This document shows, piece after piece, positions 61,810 through 64,000 of a DNA stretch of 64,000 nt. The notes beneath the pieces are model-generated. The model worked only from the letters and a program-made list of their open reading frames with translations, did not search any database and had not been told where the DNA came from. Numbering within the stretch: the stretch's first letter is position 1; each line of letters starts with the position of its first letter. A program made the translations under genes and the position numbers. This DNA comes from Saccoglossus kowalevskii (Eukaryota; Hemichordata; Enteropneusta; Harrimaniidae), in contig NW_003156735.1 of assembly GCF_000003605.2 (NCBI RefSeq), positions 631,517 through 695,516 of the forward strand, in the 5' to 3' direction.

Positions 61810-63140
61810 CAAATATGCAAATTTCTGCGGCTCTGAATCAACGACACATATGCAAATACGTCGATAAAACATAACATGTATGCGAATGAGTAACCTATAA
61901 TCAATAACGTATAAGCACGCAAGTCGATACAATAATACAATATATGCAAATGTGTCACAATACCACCATATATGCAAATGCGTCACTATAATACAATATA
62001 TGCAAAAGCTCACTACAATACTATATAGGCAAATTCGCCACTACAATACAATATATGCAAATGCGTCACTACAGTACAATATTTGCAAATGCGTCACTAC
62101 AATACTATATATGCAAATTCGCCACTACAATACAATATATGCAAATGCGTCACTACAATACCATATATGCAAATGCGTCACTACAATACAATATATGCAA
62201 ATGCGTCACTGCAATACCGTATATGCAAATGCGTCACTACAATACCATATATGCAAATGCAACACTACAATACCAATTACCATATATGCAAATGCGTCAC
62301 TACAATACAATATATGCAAATGCGTCACTACAATACCATATATGCAAATGCACCACTACAATACCATATATGCAAATGCGTCACTGCAATACCGTATATG
62401 CAAATTCGCCACTACAATACAATATATGCAAATGCGTCACTACAATACCATATATGCAAATGCGTCACTACAATACAATATATGCAAATGCGCCACTACA
62501 ATACCATATATGCAAATGCGTCACTGCAATACCATATATGCAAATGCGCAACTACAATACCATATATGCAAATGCGTCACTACAATACCATATATGCAAA
62601 TGCACCAAAACAATACCATATATGCAAATGCGTCACTGCAATACCGTATATGCAAATGCGCAACTACAATACCATATATGCAAATGCGTCACTGCAATAC
62701 CATATATGCAAATGCGTCACTACAATACTATATATGCAAATGCGTCACTGCAATACCATATATACAAATGCGTCACTGCAATACCGTATATGCAAATGCG
62801 CAACTACAATACCATATATGCAAATGCGTCACTGCAACACCATATATGCAAATGCGTCACTGCAATACCATATATGCAAATGCGTCACTACAATACTATA
62901 TATGCAAATGCGTCACTGCAATACCATATATGCAAATGCGTCACTGCAATACCGTATATGCAAATGCGCAACTACAATACCATATATGCAAATGCGTCAC
63001 TGCAATACCATATATGCAAATGCGTCACTGCAATACCGTATATGCAAATGCGCAACTACAATACCATATATGCAAATGCGTCACTGCAATACCATATATG
63101 CAAATGCGTCACTGCAATACCGTATATGCAAATGCATCGC
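61810..63140 (+). repeat. 28-bp minisatellite, about 43 regular copies
   Basis: The unit is TATATGCAAATGCGTCAC plus TACAATACCA. I count about 43 copies of the GCAAA core from 61941 to 63131, with loose, irregular copies before that (from about 61810) and an abrupt end at 63140. Main variants are G or A in CTRCAATAC, CCG for CCA, and GCGCAAC for GCGTCAC. From about 62640 the variants repeat in order with an 84-bp (three-unit) period. The plus strand has no stop codon in any frame, so three long frames of 353-430 codons arise. They read the same 28-residue period and are treated as a by-product of the repeat, not as a gene. Confidence 0.97.
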
Positions 63141-63280
63141 TTAAACAATTTTTTGTATACCTACATTTTTGTGGGTATAATCCTACTAACTGTCATGAGA
63201 TAATAATTCAATACCTATCTAGTAACATTGAATGCATCATATGAATACGCTAATTTGCATTGATCATCCACGAACAAATA

Positions 63281-63340
63281 TGTTAGTTCAGCCGTTGGGA
63301 GATATACCCTCTATAGTTGAAGTCGTTGGTTCAAACCAAT
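63281..63340 (+). mobile_element. tRNA-derived SINE head or tRNA pseudogene
   Basis: TTAGTTCAGCCGTTGGGAG matches a pol III A box (TRGYNNAGYNGG type) and GTTGGTTCAAACC matches the B box. The anticodon region lies between them (CCTCTATAGTTGAAG). A one-base deletion in the T loop makes a functional tRNA unlikely. It starts 140 bases after the end of the 28-bp array. Confidence 0.5.
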
Positions 63341-63510
63341 TTTTTATCAGCTATTTTCAAAGTCAGTAAGATCAAAAGTAAACAAAATAATGTACGTTGA
63401 AAACATTTAAAAACTCTTATTGTCTTCAATAGTTATTGACCCTATAATTTTGGAGCCAGTAGACAACGTTTGTGTAAATGTTCAGTTTTTACACAAAACA
63501 TTTTGCTATT

Positions 63511-64000
63511 TTAGTTCCAATTTTCTGAAGGAAAGTGCAGACTATACACGGGACTATTTTGTGAATTTGTGATAAAAAAACATGGGACCCAGGGGTACCG
63601 AAGTCCTTTGGAATTAAGTAGAACTTGGGAAGCAGACATACATGATTTTAACTGGTACTGTTCAAGATTCTGACTATTAATATGTTCAAAATTCAGCAAG
63701 TAATCTTCAGATGAATTTAAAGAATCATCTTTGTTACCCAGTATAAGTACACTGCTAGTGTTAGCACAAGTGCTATCAACTTGCTTTATATTTAGTTCCA
63801 TTCAATCCATTATCAAGTACATTATCAGGTTCAGTGTCAAGTTTATTATGAGATATATTGCAAAGTAAATTATGAGATTCATTAGTAAGGGTTATACCCT
63901 CAATTTTGCCTTTGGGATTGTTTCCTCATTAATTGTGTGACTCTTTTTTTGTGAAGGCAGACTCCTCATTAATTGGGTGACTGTTTTTTATGAGGGCAGT
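63511..64000 (-). pseudogene. Frameshifted coding remnant, runs off the window
   Basis: Three consecutive minus-strand stretches look coding but lie in different frames. From the right edge to about 63930 the frame includes SHPINEESAFTKKESH. From about 63915 to 63795 it includes ITLTNESHNLLCNISHNKL and DTEPDNVLDNGLN. From 63801 to 63511 there is an ATG-initiated 96-codon frame (LNSSEDYLLNFEHINSQN and following). All are rich in S, N, E and D, as if one acidic, low-complexity protein had been broken by indels. The first break coincides with a 40-bp tandem repeat (63923-64000), whose length is not a multiple of three. No domain is recognised; a mobile-element protein is possible. Confidence 0.4.
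63923..64000. repeat. Tandem repeat, 40-bp unit, about two copies
   Basis: TCCTCATTAATTGTGTGACT at 63923 recurs as TCCTCATTAATTGGGTGACT at 63963, each followed by a T run and TGAGGGCAG or TGAAGGCAG. More copies may lie beyond the window edge. Confidence 0.85.

Noticed and set aside
61941-63131. CRISPR-like array of 28-bp repeats
   Set aside because: Repeats are directly adjacent with no spacers, lie in eukaryotic DNA and have no cas genes nearby. It is a minisatellite.
61952-63244. 430-, 382- and 353-codon ORFs as protein genes
   Set aside because: All three plus frames are open only because the repeat unit lacks stops; there is no promoter, start context or non-repeat sequence to support a gene.

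Overview
This is AT-rich eukaryotic DNA with no operons, no ribosome-binding sites and no long non-repeat ORFs. It holds long non-coding stretches, a 928-base assembly gap (20053-20980), decayed non-LTR retrotransposons, tRNA-derived SINE remnants and minisatellites. CpG dinucleotides are still common. Together these suggest an animal, most likely a marine-invertebrate-type genome. Species and phylum cannot be resolved from the sequence. Most open frames of 60-100 codons look like chance.

Layout. 1-20 kb is mostly featureless; it contains one well-bounded cysteine-rich exon on the minus strand (4321-4450), a 128-bp tandem duplication (7310-7558) and a tRNA-like SINE head (13763-13818). 20-32 kb follows the gap and is the part most likely to hold gene starts: a minus-strand signal-peptide exon (25573-25630), candidate plus-strand first exons (30617, 31415), possible promoters, a SINE and a CpG-rich patch. 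35-39.2 kb holds a decayed, nearly full-length LINE on the minus strand with endonuclease, reverse transcriptase and terminal zinc motif all recognisable, followed by the 3' tail of a second LINE type. 39.7-45.4 kb has a candidate membrane-protein exon, a strong hairpin, an inverted repeat pair and a CpG-rich segment. 43.9-56.3 kb has pairs of interspersed repeats and a foldback element. 59-64 kb is repeat-dominated: a CRE-like cluster, an eroded 22-bp minisatellite, a 28-bp minisatellite of about 43 copies, another SINE head and a frameshifted coding remnant at the right edge.

The best gene inference is that the signal-peptide exon at 25.6 kb and the six-cysteine exon at 4.4 kb share strand and intron phase. 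They could be the first exons of one small type I membrane protein of the Shisa-like (STMC6) kind, separated by a 21-kb intron. The most striking DNA structure is the 28-bp array: every unit carries an octamer-type ATGCAAAT next to TGCGTCA, and its plus strand is stop-free in all three frames. No previously undescribed multigene system is visible; the strongest leads are these two.
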